Under the pieces are notes generated by a model. It was not told the origin of the DNA. It made no database searches and saw nothing but the letters and a program-made list of their open reading frames with translations. This document shows positions 54,412-62,163 of a stretch of DNA of 64,000 bases, piece after piece. This DNA is from Halomonas sp. BDJS001 (GTDB taxonomy: Bacteria > Pseudomonadota > Gammaproteobacteria > Pseudomonadales > Halomonadaceae). The stretch covers positions 4,588,001 through 4,652,000 of the forward strand of contig NZ_CP110535.1 in assembly GCF_026104355.1 (NCBI RefSeq), in the 5' to 3' direction. Position 1 is the first letter of the stretch, and the number at the start of each line of letters is the position of its first letter. A program made the translations under genes and the position numbers.

Positions 54412-56565
54412 ATGCACGCGCTGTTATTTGCAAAATCGCCTTTTTCCAAATCGCCGTCTTCAACCGCTGCGCTCATTGGCACCGGCCTTTTACTGGGTTT
54501 CTCCAGCAGTGTTTTCGCCCAAAATACGGTGTCAAACGCGGACGAAGAGGAGACCATGGTTGTCGTGGGATCCCGTACGCCCACCCAGATTAGCCAAATC
54601 CCTGGTGCGGTATGGGTCATTGATAAAGAGATGCTGCAACAACAGACCCGCAATGGTGCAGACCTCAAGACAGCACTGGGGCGTCTGGTGCCGGGGCTGG
54701 ATCTGGCACCGCAAGGGCGCACCAATTATGGGCAAAATATGCGCGGTCGTGGTGTACAGGTACTGATCGACGGTGTATCGCTGAACGGTTCCCGTAGTCT
54801 TTCCCGCCAGTTCGATGCCATCGACCCCTTTAATATCGAGCGTGTGGAAGTGCTTTCCGGCGCCAGCAGCCTGTATGGCGGCGGCGCTACGGGTGGCTTG
54901 ATCAATATTATTACCCGCAAGGGCGAAGAAGGCCTGAACTGGCGGACGGAAGCTGGCATCACATCCGGCTTTAACAACAGCGATGATATGGACCGCCGCC
55001 TCTCGCAATCGATCAGCGGTGGAAATGAGTTTGTTCAAGGCTACCTGGGTACAGCCATTAGCGATAACGGCCGCCACTATGACGGTAGCGGCCAGGAAAT
55101 CTTCCCTGATATCGCCCAGACCGACCTGCAGGACAATCGCAGCATTGATGTATTGGGCAACCTCTCTTTCCGCTTGACCGACGAACAGAGTCTGGAATTG
55201 GGTGCCCAGCTCTACCGTTCAGGCTTCGAAGGCAACCGGGGTGTTTATTTTCCCAACCTCGACGCGGCCACGCCCAACTTAAATGATGCCGAGATTCGCG
55301 ATGGCTACCGTTCACAGCGCGATCCGGAAACCGACCGTAAACTCGTCAACATTAACTATCACCACGCCAACCTGTGGGGGCAAAACTTCTACCTGCAGGC
55401 ATTTCACCGGGAGGAGGAGTCCAGCTTCCAGGCATTTCCCTACCCAGTCGACGACGGTCTGCAATTTCGCGCCTCACAGCAAAACACCGACTTAAGCGGC
55501 ATCAAGGCGCTGTTTGAGTCACGCCTGGGTGATGACGTTTCGCTAACCTACGGCCTCGATCTGGATCGTGAAACCTTCGATGCCAGCCAAATGCTGTTCG
55601 ATACCGACATCTCGAACGCCTCCGGCGGTCTGGTGCAACAGGCATCTGGCGTTGAACCCCGTTACCCCGGCTATCAGGTGGACGGGCTCTCAGGCTTTGT
55701 GCAGGGCGACTGGCAAGCCACTCAGGCACTTAAACTCTCTGCCGGTTTGCGCCAGCAGCACATGGACGTCGAAGTGGATGAATTCCAGGGGATTCCTGGC
55801 GGCAAAAATGACTACGAAGCGACGCTCTTCAATGCTAGCGCCCTCTACGACTACCGCAATGGACACCAGAACTGGCTGCAGTTCAGCCAGGGCTTCGAAC
55901 TGCCAGATCCCGCCAAATACTACGGCAAGAGCCCCGACGTCAGTGTCGATAACAACCCGTTATCTGCCATCGAGACGGATCAAGTAGAGCTAGGCTGGCG
56001 CTACCAGGGGGGCAACTGGACGGCCCAAACAGCGCTTTACTACGCCTGGTCGGACAAGGCGGTAGAGAACGCCGAGGATTTAAGCGTCAGCGTTGTGGAT
56101 GAGAAGAAGCGTGACTTCGGCCTGGAAAGCGCCGTGACCCGTTACTTTGATAATGGCCTGGAGGCCGGGGGCACTCTGCACCTGGTGCGTTCCGAGCAGG
56201 AGAACGACCAAGGGGAGTGGGAGAAACGTGACGCCCGCTATGCCTCGCTCTCTTCCGCCACCGCCTTTATCGGCTGGACAGATTATGTTCGCTCGGCGCG
56301 CTTGCAGGCCAACCATAACTTCGACCTGAAGGACGATGCTGACCGCGAGATCGATGGCAATACCACCCTCGACCTATCGCTCAGTCAAGACACCGACTTC
56401 GGCACCCTAAGCCTGGGCGTGCAGAACCTGCTGGATGACCAGTACTCCACCGTCTGGGGTCAGCGCGCCGCCATGTTCTATTCGCCCTACTACGGCCCGG
56501 AATACCTCTACGACTACCAGGGCCGCGGGCGTACTTACACACTAAACTGGTCGATGGAGTACTGA
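54412..56565 (+). CDS. TonB-dependent receptor, ferric aerobactin receptor-like (IutA)
   Basis: A 717-residue outer-membrane receptor. Signal peptide around TAALIGTGLLLGFSSSVFAQ, TonB box EETMVVVGSRTP, plug with NMRGRGVQVLIDGVSLNGSR and SLSRQFDAIDPFNIERVEVL, then SGASSLYGGGATGGLINIIT. The VLIDGV-LN-SR and RQ-DAIDPFN-ERVEV patterns are those of IutA. The barrel ends RTYTLNWSMEY. Start ATG 54412 is chosen because it directly precedes a normal signal peptide; the longer frame (54334) would begin against the Fur-like site. No aerobactin synthesis genes are in the window, so it may serve xenosiderophore uptake. Confidence 0.9.
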   Translation: MHALLFAKSPFSKSPSSTAALIGTGLLLGFSSSVFAQNTVSNADEEETMVVVGSRTPTQISQIPGAVWVIDKEMLQQQTRNGADLKTALGRLVPGLDLAPQGRTNYGQNMRGRGVQVLIDGVSLNGSRSLSRQFDAIDPFNIERVEVLSGASSLYGGGATGGLINIITRKGEEGLNWRTEAGITSGFNNSDDMDRRLSQSISGGNEFVQGYLGTAISDNGRHYDGSGQEIFPDIAQTDLQDNRSIDVLGNLSFRLTDEQSLELGAQLYRSGFEGNRGVYFPNLDAATPNLNDAEIRDGYRSQRDPETDRKLVNINYHHANLWGQNFYLQAFHREEESSFQAFPYPVDDGLQFRASQQNTDLSGIKALFESRLGDDVSLTYGLDLDRETFDASQMLFDTDISNASGGLVQQASGVEPRYPGYQVDGLSGFVQGDWQATQALKLSAGLRQQHMDVEVDEFQGIPGGKNDYEATLFNASALYDYRNGHQNWLQFSQGFELPDPAKYYGKSPDVSVDNNPLSAIETDQVELGWRYQGGNWTAQTALYYAWSDKAVENAEDLSVSVVDEKKRDFGLESAVTRYFDNGLEAGGTLHLVRSEQENDQGEWEKRDARYASLSSATAFIGWTDYVRSARLQANHNFDLKDDADREIDGNTTLDLSLSQDTDFGTLSLGVQNLLDDQYSTVWGQRAAMFYSPYYGPEYLYDYQGRGRTYTLNWSMEY

Positions 56566-56614
56566 GTGCTGGTTCACTACTCGCTGACAACCGCTCAAGG
56601 GTGAGGTAACGGGG

Positions 56615-57598
56615 ATGGCTACACTCGGCTCAATAACGCCATCTTGCGTACCACTCACCACCCATGACCTGCTGGCTATTGGTCAGCGCTTCGGGATCGA
56701 CTACCGCTTTCCCGAAGCGCCTGACCGCTCCCAGCCAGCGCCCTGTGTTGCCCGTGGGCGGGTGATGGACGTCGAGATAGACCCCACGCTGCGGGTGACA
56801 CACTCTGATCTTGACGTCCTGCACGCTTACGCCTCCACTTCACGGCGTGCCGCGCCGTGGTTTCTCAGCGTGATACTCGAGGGCCATATCCAAGTCGGCC
56901 TAGGGCAACAGTCGTTTCAGTTGCAGGCCGGCGGCGCCTTCAGTGCCCATTTCAACGAGCAGACCGGGCTTGAGGTCTTCCAACCCGCACCACAGCATTT
57001 GCGCATCCTCAACCTCTCAATTCTCGCGGACAGCGGGTCTCTCTCTTTCTCGTCTACCAACGTGGCCCCACCGTCAACGCCGGTGCTGCATACCTGGCAG
57101 GTGCCGCCGCTTCTTCGCCATAGTCTTGAAGCGGCACTGGCGTCGAACTGGCCAGCAGAGCGACAGCGCCTATTATGGCAGGGCCTAGCACTCCAGTTGC
57201 TCGCTCACGGGCTGCCCGACGCCTACCTCGAGCCCAGAGAAACAGAGCAAGCAGTAGGCCAATCGCAGGGGCTCTCCCATCGCGATCACCAACGTCTGGA
57301 ACGTTTGCGCAAGCAGCTCGAAGAGCACCCCTACCAGGTGTATCGGCTGGAGCAGATGGCCCGCAATGCGGCCATGAGTCCCAGCAGCCTACGCAGCAAA
57401 TTTCAGCGCTGCTACGGCTGCTCAATATTCGACTATTTACGCCGTTGTCGCCTGACCCAAGCTCAAGACTACTTACGCAAAGGTTATAGCGTGCAGCAAA
57501 CCGCTCACGCCTGTGGCTACCGCCACGCCACCAATTTTGCCACCGCCTTTAAGCGCGCTTTTGGCATTGCGCCCCATGAAGTACACCATCGCCATTAA
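56615..57598 (+). CDS. AraC-family regulator, PchR-like
   Basis: A 327-residue regulator. The N-terminal part includes APWFLSVILEGHIQVGLGQQ, GGAFSAHFNEQTGLEVFQPA and the C-terminal AraC domain EQMARNAAMSPSSLRSKFQR, CSIFDYLRRCRLTQAQDYLR, VQQTAHACGYRHATNFATAF, KRAFGIAPHEVHHRH. This layout is that of PchR/YbtA-type regulators, which bind an intracellular siderophore and activate receptor genes. It lies between two siderophore receptors on the same strand and probably controls one or both. Confidence 0.88.
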   Translation: MATLGSITPSCVPLTTHDLLAIGQRFGIDYRFPEAPDRSQPAPCVARGRVMDVEIDPTLRVTHSDLDVLHAYASTSRRAAPWFLSVILEGHIQVGLGQQSFQLQAGGAFSAHFNEQTGLEVFQPAPQHLRILNLSILADSGSLSFSSTNVAPPSTPVLHTWQVPPLLRHSLEAALASNWPAERQRLLWQGLALQLLAHGLPDAYLEPRETEQAVGQSQGLSHRDHQRLERLRKQLEEHPYQVYRLEQMARNAAMSPSSLRSKFQRCYGCSIFDYLRRCRLTQAQDYLRKGYSVQQTAHACGYRHATNFATAFKRAFGIAPHEVHHRH

Positions 57599-57631
57599 AA
57601 GCCGCAGGGTTGTTTTTGGAGCGGTCAGGAG

Positions 57632-57764
57632 CCTCTGATTAACGTAATGAGCGCAGGCCAGACAAGGCAAAAATCAACGAAAAAGCGGAGTTTACGTGGG
57701 TGTAAATGAGCATTTTGAGGCGATTTTTAACGCCGTATGGGCAAGCGTAATAGTTAATCAGAGG
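57632..57764. repeat. 133-bp MITE/REP-like element with 12-bp terminal inverted repeats
   Basis: CCTCTGATTAAC (57632-57643) and GTTAATCAGAGG (57753-57764) are perfect inverted repeats. Inside, AAAAATC pairs with GATTTTT and TTTAC with GTAAA, so the whole unit can fold into a long imperfect hairpin. It has no coding capacity. Elements of this look (inner GCGGAGTTTAC and AACGCCGTATGG) are, from memory, dispersed in Halomonas genomes. Confidence 0.65.
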
Positions 57765-57849
57765 TTTCCTAAGTTCCTCTGTTGGACATTTTTTGGCAGT
57801 ACGCATACGCCCTTTGTCATTGCGCATACCTTTCAGCAGCCATTAAGCG

Positions 57850-57864
57850 CAATAATTCTCATTA
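57850..57864. promoter_or_regulatory. Fur-box-like site upstream of the FhuA-like receptor
   Basis: CAATAATTCTCATTA matches the 7-1-7 Fur consensus at 9 of 14 positions, about 40 bases before ATG 57903. Match is moderate. Confidence 0.4.
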
Positions 57865-57902
57865 ACACATTGGTTAATTGATGCTTATTGCAGGTACCTC
57901 CT

Positions 57903-60005
57903 ATGTTAATCCCCCATCACCGTTTTCTACGCTCTCCGCTTAGCGTCGCCGTTCTCTCGGCACTGGCTGTTTCTCCGCTATACGCTCAAGAAAGCACCGA
58001 GTTAGCCACCGTCACGGTCACAGCCCAGCAGGCTGCCACCAAAGTGGAAACGCCGACGATCGAAATACCCCAGAGCGTTTCCACGATTACCCGCGAACAG
58101 ATGGATAACCGCGGGGTAAGTACCGTGCAGCGCGCCACCAACTACACGCCCGGTGTTTACAGCAATCAGGTAGGCGCCTCCAATCGCTTCGACTACTTGG
58201 TACTGCGCGGGTTTTCTGACGGCAGCTTGAGCAATACCTTCCTGGATGGCCTGAAAGTCATGGGTGATGCCAACTCCCATAGCAGTATGCGCATCGACCC
58301 ATGGTTTCTGGAAAGCATTGAAGTGGTGCGCGGGCCCGCCTCGGTGCTCTATGGCCGCGCTTCCCCTGGGGGGGTGGTCGCCCTGAACAGCAAGCGGCCG
58401 GAGTTTGAACAGGGAGGTGAGCTGCGTTTCCGGGTCGGCAATAACAACCAACGCAGCGCCGCTTTTGACCTCACCGGGCCTATTGGCAAAGAGCAACGGG
58501 TGGCCTTTCGCCTGACCGGTATTGCCAGCGCCGCGGATACCCAGTTTGGCCCGGCAGAAGAGGAACGCTATGCCATTGCGCCCCGGCTCACCTGGGATAT
58601 CACCGATGACACCAACCTAACCGTAGAAGCCTACCTACAGGATGAACCCGAAGGCGGCTACCACTCCGGCGTACCTTATGAGGGGGCCGTGGTCGCCCAT
58701 AATGGCCGCAAGATCGGCAACAACTTCTTTGATGGTGAAGAGGATTACGACACCTACGAGCGAACCCAACGCATGTTCGGCTACGCCTTGGAACACCGCT
58801 TCAACGACCAGGTGACCGGCCGTCAATTGATGCGCTACCTCAATTCAGACGTGGTACTCAACCAGGTCTACGGCTTTGGCTGGGTATCACCGGAATCTGA
58901 CGAGCTCACCCGCTACTACTCCGGCAGCGATGAGTCCCTGGAAGCCTGGACGCTCGACAACCAGTTAGAAGCCAACATTAGCAGCGGCTTTATGGATCAC
59001 ACGCTGCTGTTCGGGGTGGATTACCAGCAGCGGGAGAACGATGTATCGTGGCCCACTGGGTATTTCCCGCCGCTCAATGCGTTTGACCCGGTTTATGGCA
59101 GCGACCCCATCGAGTTTTACGCCCCGGTGCGTGAACGCCATAAGATCGATCAGACCGGGGTATACCTGCAGGATCAGATAGCCATGGATAACTGGCGCTT
59201 CACTCTGGGTGGCCGCTACGACTGGGTGAGTATCGACAATACCGACCGCGATAGCGGTGACACCAGCTCCCTCAGCGATACCCAGTTCAGTGGCCGCGCC
59301 GGGGTGGTCTACCTGTTTGATAATGGCGTGGCTCCCTACCTTAGCTACTCCACCGCGTTCACCCCCACCAGCTTCGTGGATGAGCGTGGCGACCTGCTGA
59401 AGCCCATGGAGGGCGAACAGTGGGAAACCGGCGTTAAATACCAGCCCAGCGGCAGCCAAAGCCAATACAGCGCGGCGCTGTTCCATATCCGCCAGGAGAA
59501 CGTTGCCACCAAAGAGCAGCCCACCGATCCATACCGCGCAGTGGGGGAGATCGAATCCCAAGGGCTGGAGCTGGAAGCGCAAACCCAGCTAACGGATACC
59601 CTCTCGGTTCAGGCAGGCTATAGCTTCACCGACATCACCTACGCCAAAAGCGATGATGGTAATCAGGGCAACAACGCCATTTATTCACCACGCCATCAAG
59701 TGCAGCTCTGGGGCCACTACGAGGCCAACAAGGGCTGGCTAAATGGCGTAGATATGGGTGTCGGCGTGCGTCACTACGCGGATATCGCCGCTGACCGGGC
59801 CAACACCGAAACCGTGCCCGACTACACCCTGGTGGATGCCACCATTGGCTACGACCTGAGCCATGTTGGCGTTCAAGGTGTCGAAACACGTTTAAACGTG
59901 AGCAATCTACTCGATAAAGACTATGTAGCCTCCTGCAACTCGCTTGAGTATTGCTACTTCGGTGCGGAGCGCGGCGTCACCGCCAGCGTTCACTACCGTT
60001 TCTAA
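57903..60005 (+). CDS. TonB-dependent siderophore receptor, FhuA-like (hydroxamate type)
   Basis: A 700-residue receptor from ATG 57903 (GCAGG upstream). Signal peptide PLSVAVLSALAVSPLYAQ, TonB box ELATVTVTAQQ, plug with IPQSVSTITREQMDNRGVST, VQRATNYTPGVYSNQVGASN, YLVLRGFSDGSLSNTFLDGL, and VVRGPASVLYGRASPGGVVA. The barrel includes YLSYSTAFTPTSFVDERGDL, LEAQTQLTDTLSVQAGYSFT and ends in VTASVHYRF. The PGG and YGRA-PGG patterns are those of FhuA/ferrichrome-type receptors. A terminator (60071-60100) and a FhuD-like gene follow, which supports hydroxamate uptake. Confidence 0.92.
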   Translation: MLIPHHRFLRSPLSVAVLSALAVSPLYAQESTELATVTVTAQQAATKVETPTIEIPQSVSTITREQMDNRGVSTVQRATNYTPGVYSNQVGASNRFDYLVLRGFSDGSLSNTFLDGLKVMGDANSHSSMRIDPWFLESIEVVRGPASVLYGRASPGGVVALNSKRPEFEQGGELRFRVGNNNQRSAAFDLTGPIGKEQRVAFRLTGIASAADTQFGPAEEERYAIAPRLTWDITDDTNLTVEAYLQDEPEGGYHSGVPYEGAVVAHNGRKIGNNFFDGEEDYDTYERTQRMFGYALEHRFNDQVTGRQLMRYLNSDVVLNQVYGFGWVSPESDELTRYYSGSDESLEAWTLDNQLEANISSGFMDHTLLFGVDYQQRENDVSWPTGYFPPLNAFDPVYGSDPIEFYAPVRERHKIDQTGVYLQDQIAMDNWRFTLGGRYDWVSIDNTDRDSGDTSSLSDTQFSGRAGVVYLFDNGVAPYLSYSTAFTPTSFVDERGDLLKPMEGEQWETGVKYQPSGSQSQYSAALFHIRQENVATKEQPTDPYRAVGEIESQGLELEAQTQLTDTLSVQAGYSFTDITYAKSDDGNQGNNAIYSPRHQVQLWGHYEANKGWLNGVDMGVGVRHYADIAADRANTETVPDYTLVDATIGYDLSHVGVQGVETRLNVSNLLDKDYVASCNSLEYCYFGAERGVTASVHYRF

Positions 60006-60070
60006 ACGCTCGTGCTAGGCAGCGGTTCCAGCCCTTATCTAAGCATCGTTAATTTCTTGTAACTCCACCT

Positions 60071-60100
60071 GCCCAGGCCACTCCACCTGGGCATTTTTTT
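60071..60100 (+). terminator. Intrinsic terminator after the FhuA-like receptor
   Basis: GCCCAGG/CCTGGGC 7-bp stem, 8-base loop, followed by A and seven Ts. Confidence 0.85.
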
Positions 60101-60120
60101 CTTGAATGCAGGTTTGCAAA

Positions 60121-60135
60121 CAATAAATATTATCG
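60121..60135. promoter_or_regulatory. Fur-box-like site upstream of the FhuD-like gene
   Basis: CAATAAATATTATCG matches the 7-1-7 Fur consensus at 10 of 14 positions, 42 bases before ATG 60177. With the terminator at 60071-60100, it indicates a separate iron-regulated transcript. Confidence 0.5.
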
Positions 60136-60176
60136 TTTAAATACAGCCCTTATTTTCTGGATGGCCTCTCACCACC

Positions 60177-61064
60177 ATGCGCCACACCAACCTGTTCTCT
60201 TTGCTCGCCCGCTGCGGGTTGTTCGCCGTTTGTATGCTGAGCGTTTCTACTGCCCAAGCGCAGTGGGCCACGGTGGACTGGACGATCGCTGAAACACTGC
60301 TGGCCATTGATGCGCCGGTTAGCAGCGTTGCTCAACAGAGTGACTACCACGCCTGGGTAGGTGAGCCTCATATTCCCGATAGTGCCACCGATATGGGCCT
60401 GCGCACCCAGCCCAATATGGAACTGCTGGCCCAGGTGCCGCCAGAACAGACGCTGATCTCGCCCATGTTCGCCGGTTTGACACCGCGCCTGGAGCGCATC
60501 GCCCCGGTCACTTCATTTTCGCTCTACTCCCCCGGCACCGATACCTGGCAGGAAATGCAAACCCTGACCCGTCAGCTAGGCGAGTTAACCGAGCGCCAGC
60601 CTCAGGCCGAGCGGCTTATTGAAGAGACCCAAGCCTTGATGGCCACCCTGCGCGAATCCCAGCCCCTCTCTCAGTCAGAAATCGCGCCGCTACTGATGGT
60701 ACAGTTCATGGATGCCCGCCACGTGCGGGTGTTTGGGGAAAACAGCTTATACAACGCCGTTCTGAAGCAGCTCGACCTTCCCAATGCCTGGGATCAATCC
60801 ACCAATGCCTGGGGATTTGCGCTGGTAGGGATTGAAGCGCTGGCACGCTACCCAGAAGCAACGCTGGTGATCATCGACCCGCTGCCCACCGGAGTCGAGG
60901 AGAAGCTCGCAAAAAGCGGCCTGTGGCAGCAGCTCCCCAGCGTCAGGCACGACAGGATAGTTCACCTGCCGCCGGTATGGAGCTTCGGCGCACTCCCCTC
61001 TGCTCAACGTTTTGCCCGTGAGCTGACGACGGCACTGGAGACAGCACCAACGGTTAGCCATTAG
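60177..61064 (+). CDS. Iron-siderophore ABC transporter binding protein, FhuD-like
   Basis: A 295-residue periplasmic protein with signal peptide CGLFAVCMLSVSTAQAQ. The fold markers are VDWTIAETLLAIDAPVSSVA, DMGLRTQPNMELLAQVPPEQ, LISPMFAGLTPRLERIAPVT and the C-terminal LVIIDPLPTGVEEKLAKSGL with HLPPVWSFGALPSAQRFARE. Position after a FhuA-like receptor suggests ferric hydroxamate transfer. No FhuB permease or FhuC ATPase is in the window, so it must rely on genes elsewhere. Confidence 0.88.
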   Translation: MRHTNLFSLLARCGLFAVCMLSVSTAQAQWATVDWTIAETLLAIDAPVSSVAQQSDYHAWVGEPHIPDSATDMGLRTQPNMELLAQVPPEQTLISPMFAGLTPRLERIAPVTSFSLYSPGTDTWQEMQTLTRQLGELTERQPQAERLIEETQALMATLRESQPLSQSEIAPLLMVQFMDARHVRVFGENSLYNAVLKQLDLPNAWDQSTNAWGFALVGIEALARYPEATLVIIDPLPTGVEEKLAKSGLWQQLPSVRHDRIVHLPPVWSFGALPSAQRFARELTTALETAPTVSH

Positions 61065-61124
61065 GACAGAGGGTAGCGGGATTTGAAGCCTAATAAACGA
61101 TAGCGCGACCACATCATGCCGCCA

Positions 61125-61622
61125 TTAGTTTTCGTCACCATCTGCCGCAAAGAGCACATTGATGCGTTCAACTTCACTCATTGAGGCTTTCTGTAAGGCT
61201 TTCCAGCTGTCCGGCGGATTACCATTGTTGAGCATTTTCTGAAAGACAGTGTACGCATCATGCTTACTGTCGTAAGCGCGCTTTGTAGCGTCATCATTGA
61301 CCCACGCGTAAATAATGATTTTGCTCGCAGCATCGTAACGAAAGAACAGCCGGTACTGCTGGTAGAACTTTGCTCGTTGCCAATTTGTATGCTCTGTGCC
61401 GAGGGTGTTTCCTTGGCGGTATTGAGTGCCTGATGGATCCTGCGGAATATCATTCAAGGCCAGCTTCATGATCGCTGCTAGGCGCTTGGTTGCCGCCTTG
61501 TTGCGATAACCGGCAGGATCTTTCGATTGAAGATGTCTCACCTTCAAGGTGAGTGCTTCGACTTGTTCCAAGAACAACGGATGGGCATAAATCGTCCATC
61601 CATTAACCTCCAGAGGCTTCAT
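61125..61622 (-). CDS. yhaV: Type II toxin YhaV
   Basis: A 165-residue RelE-superfamily ribonuclease toxin. MKPLEVNGWTIYAHPLFLEQ, AIMKLALNDIPQDPSGTQYR, KFYQQYRLFFRYDAASKIII and YAWVNDDATKRAYDSKHDAY are YhaV features (E. coli YhaV is 154 residues). Its ATG overlaps the prlF stop (ATGA), the usual coupling for prlF-yhaV. Confidence 0.93.
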   Translation of the reverse strand: MKPLEVNGWTIYAHPLFLEQVEALTLKVRHLQSKDPAGYRNKAATKRLAAIMKLALNDIPQDPSGTQYRQGNTLGTEHTNWQRAKFYQQYRLFFRYDAASKIIIYAWVNDDATKRAYDSKHDAYTVFQKMLNNGNPPDSWKALQKASMSEVERINVLFAADGDEN

Positions 61623-61954
61623 TCGTCGTCATCATCCTCTTCGAGCGCCTCTTCGAGGTCTACCTCAATACCTGCGGTAAGCCGTTCGGCCTCGGCAAAG
61701 CTACTGGCAGTCACCGGGCGAATATTTTCTGGATGCGCCAGAAGATCGCGCTCCAGAAAATTAAGGAAGTTGACCATCACAGGGTCGTGTTTGGCCTCAT
61801 CACTTACCCGGGAAAGCACCACTTCACCATCTGGACGCACGGTATAATGGATACGGTCTCGGCGTTTCAGCTTTAGCGCCCGGCGAATCGATGCCGGAAC
61901 AGTCGTTTGATAGCGATCTGTCAGAGTTGAATCGTCTTCGATAAGCGTGCTCAC
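61619..61954 (-). CDS. prlF: Antitoxin PrlF (SohA), AbrB/SpoVT type
   Basis: An antitoxin with a swapped-hairpin DNA-binding domain: DSTLTDRYQTTVPASIRRAL, then RRDRIHYTVRPDGEVVLSRV. The acidic C-terminus (EVDLEEALEEDDDDE) faces YhaV. GTG 61954 is taken as the start because GGGGAG sits 6-7 bases upstream and the length becomes 111 residues, the same as E. coli PrlF; the longer frame to 61993 runs into the repeat operator. Confidence 0.9.
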   Translation of the reverse strand: MSTLIEDDSTLTDRYQTTVPASIRRALKLKRRDRIHYTVRPDGEVVLSRVSDEAKHDPVMVNFLNFLERDLLAHPENIRPVTASSFAEAERLTAGIEVDLEEALEEDDDDE

Positions 61955-61974
61955 TGTTGCTCCCCGCTTGATAG

Positions 61975-62016
61975 CAATGCAAATGTAATGCATACAAAGT
62001 TAATGCAAGCGCATTA
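61975..62016. promoter_or_regulatory. Repeat operator upstream of prlF-yhaV
   Basis: CAATGCA (61975-61981), TAATGCA (61986-61992), TAATGCA (62001-62007) and the inverse GCATTA (62011-62016) lie within 42 bases just upstream of the antitoxin start. PrlF-YhaV complexes repress their own promoter, so this is the likely binding site. Confidence 0.55.
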
Positions 62017-62163
62017 CCTCGTCAAGTTACCCCCAGCTTCTTTAAACCGGTTTCTTAAGCGCTACCAAAGCGTTCTTAATTACGATAGGTTAAGTACTTA
62101 AGGTAATGTAGATTTCGCTTACATTCGAGTTAGAGTTTTATCTAAAAGCAGCGAGGGAAGGCA

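Larger units (their letters stand above)
57599..57902. other. Intergenic region with a MITE-like repeat and receptor promoter
   Basis: 304 bases without a gene. It holds a 133-bp element with 12-bp terminal inverted repeats (57632-57764) and a Fur-box-like site (57850-57864) before the FhuA-like receptor. Confidence 0.6.
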
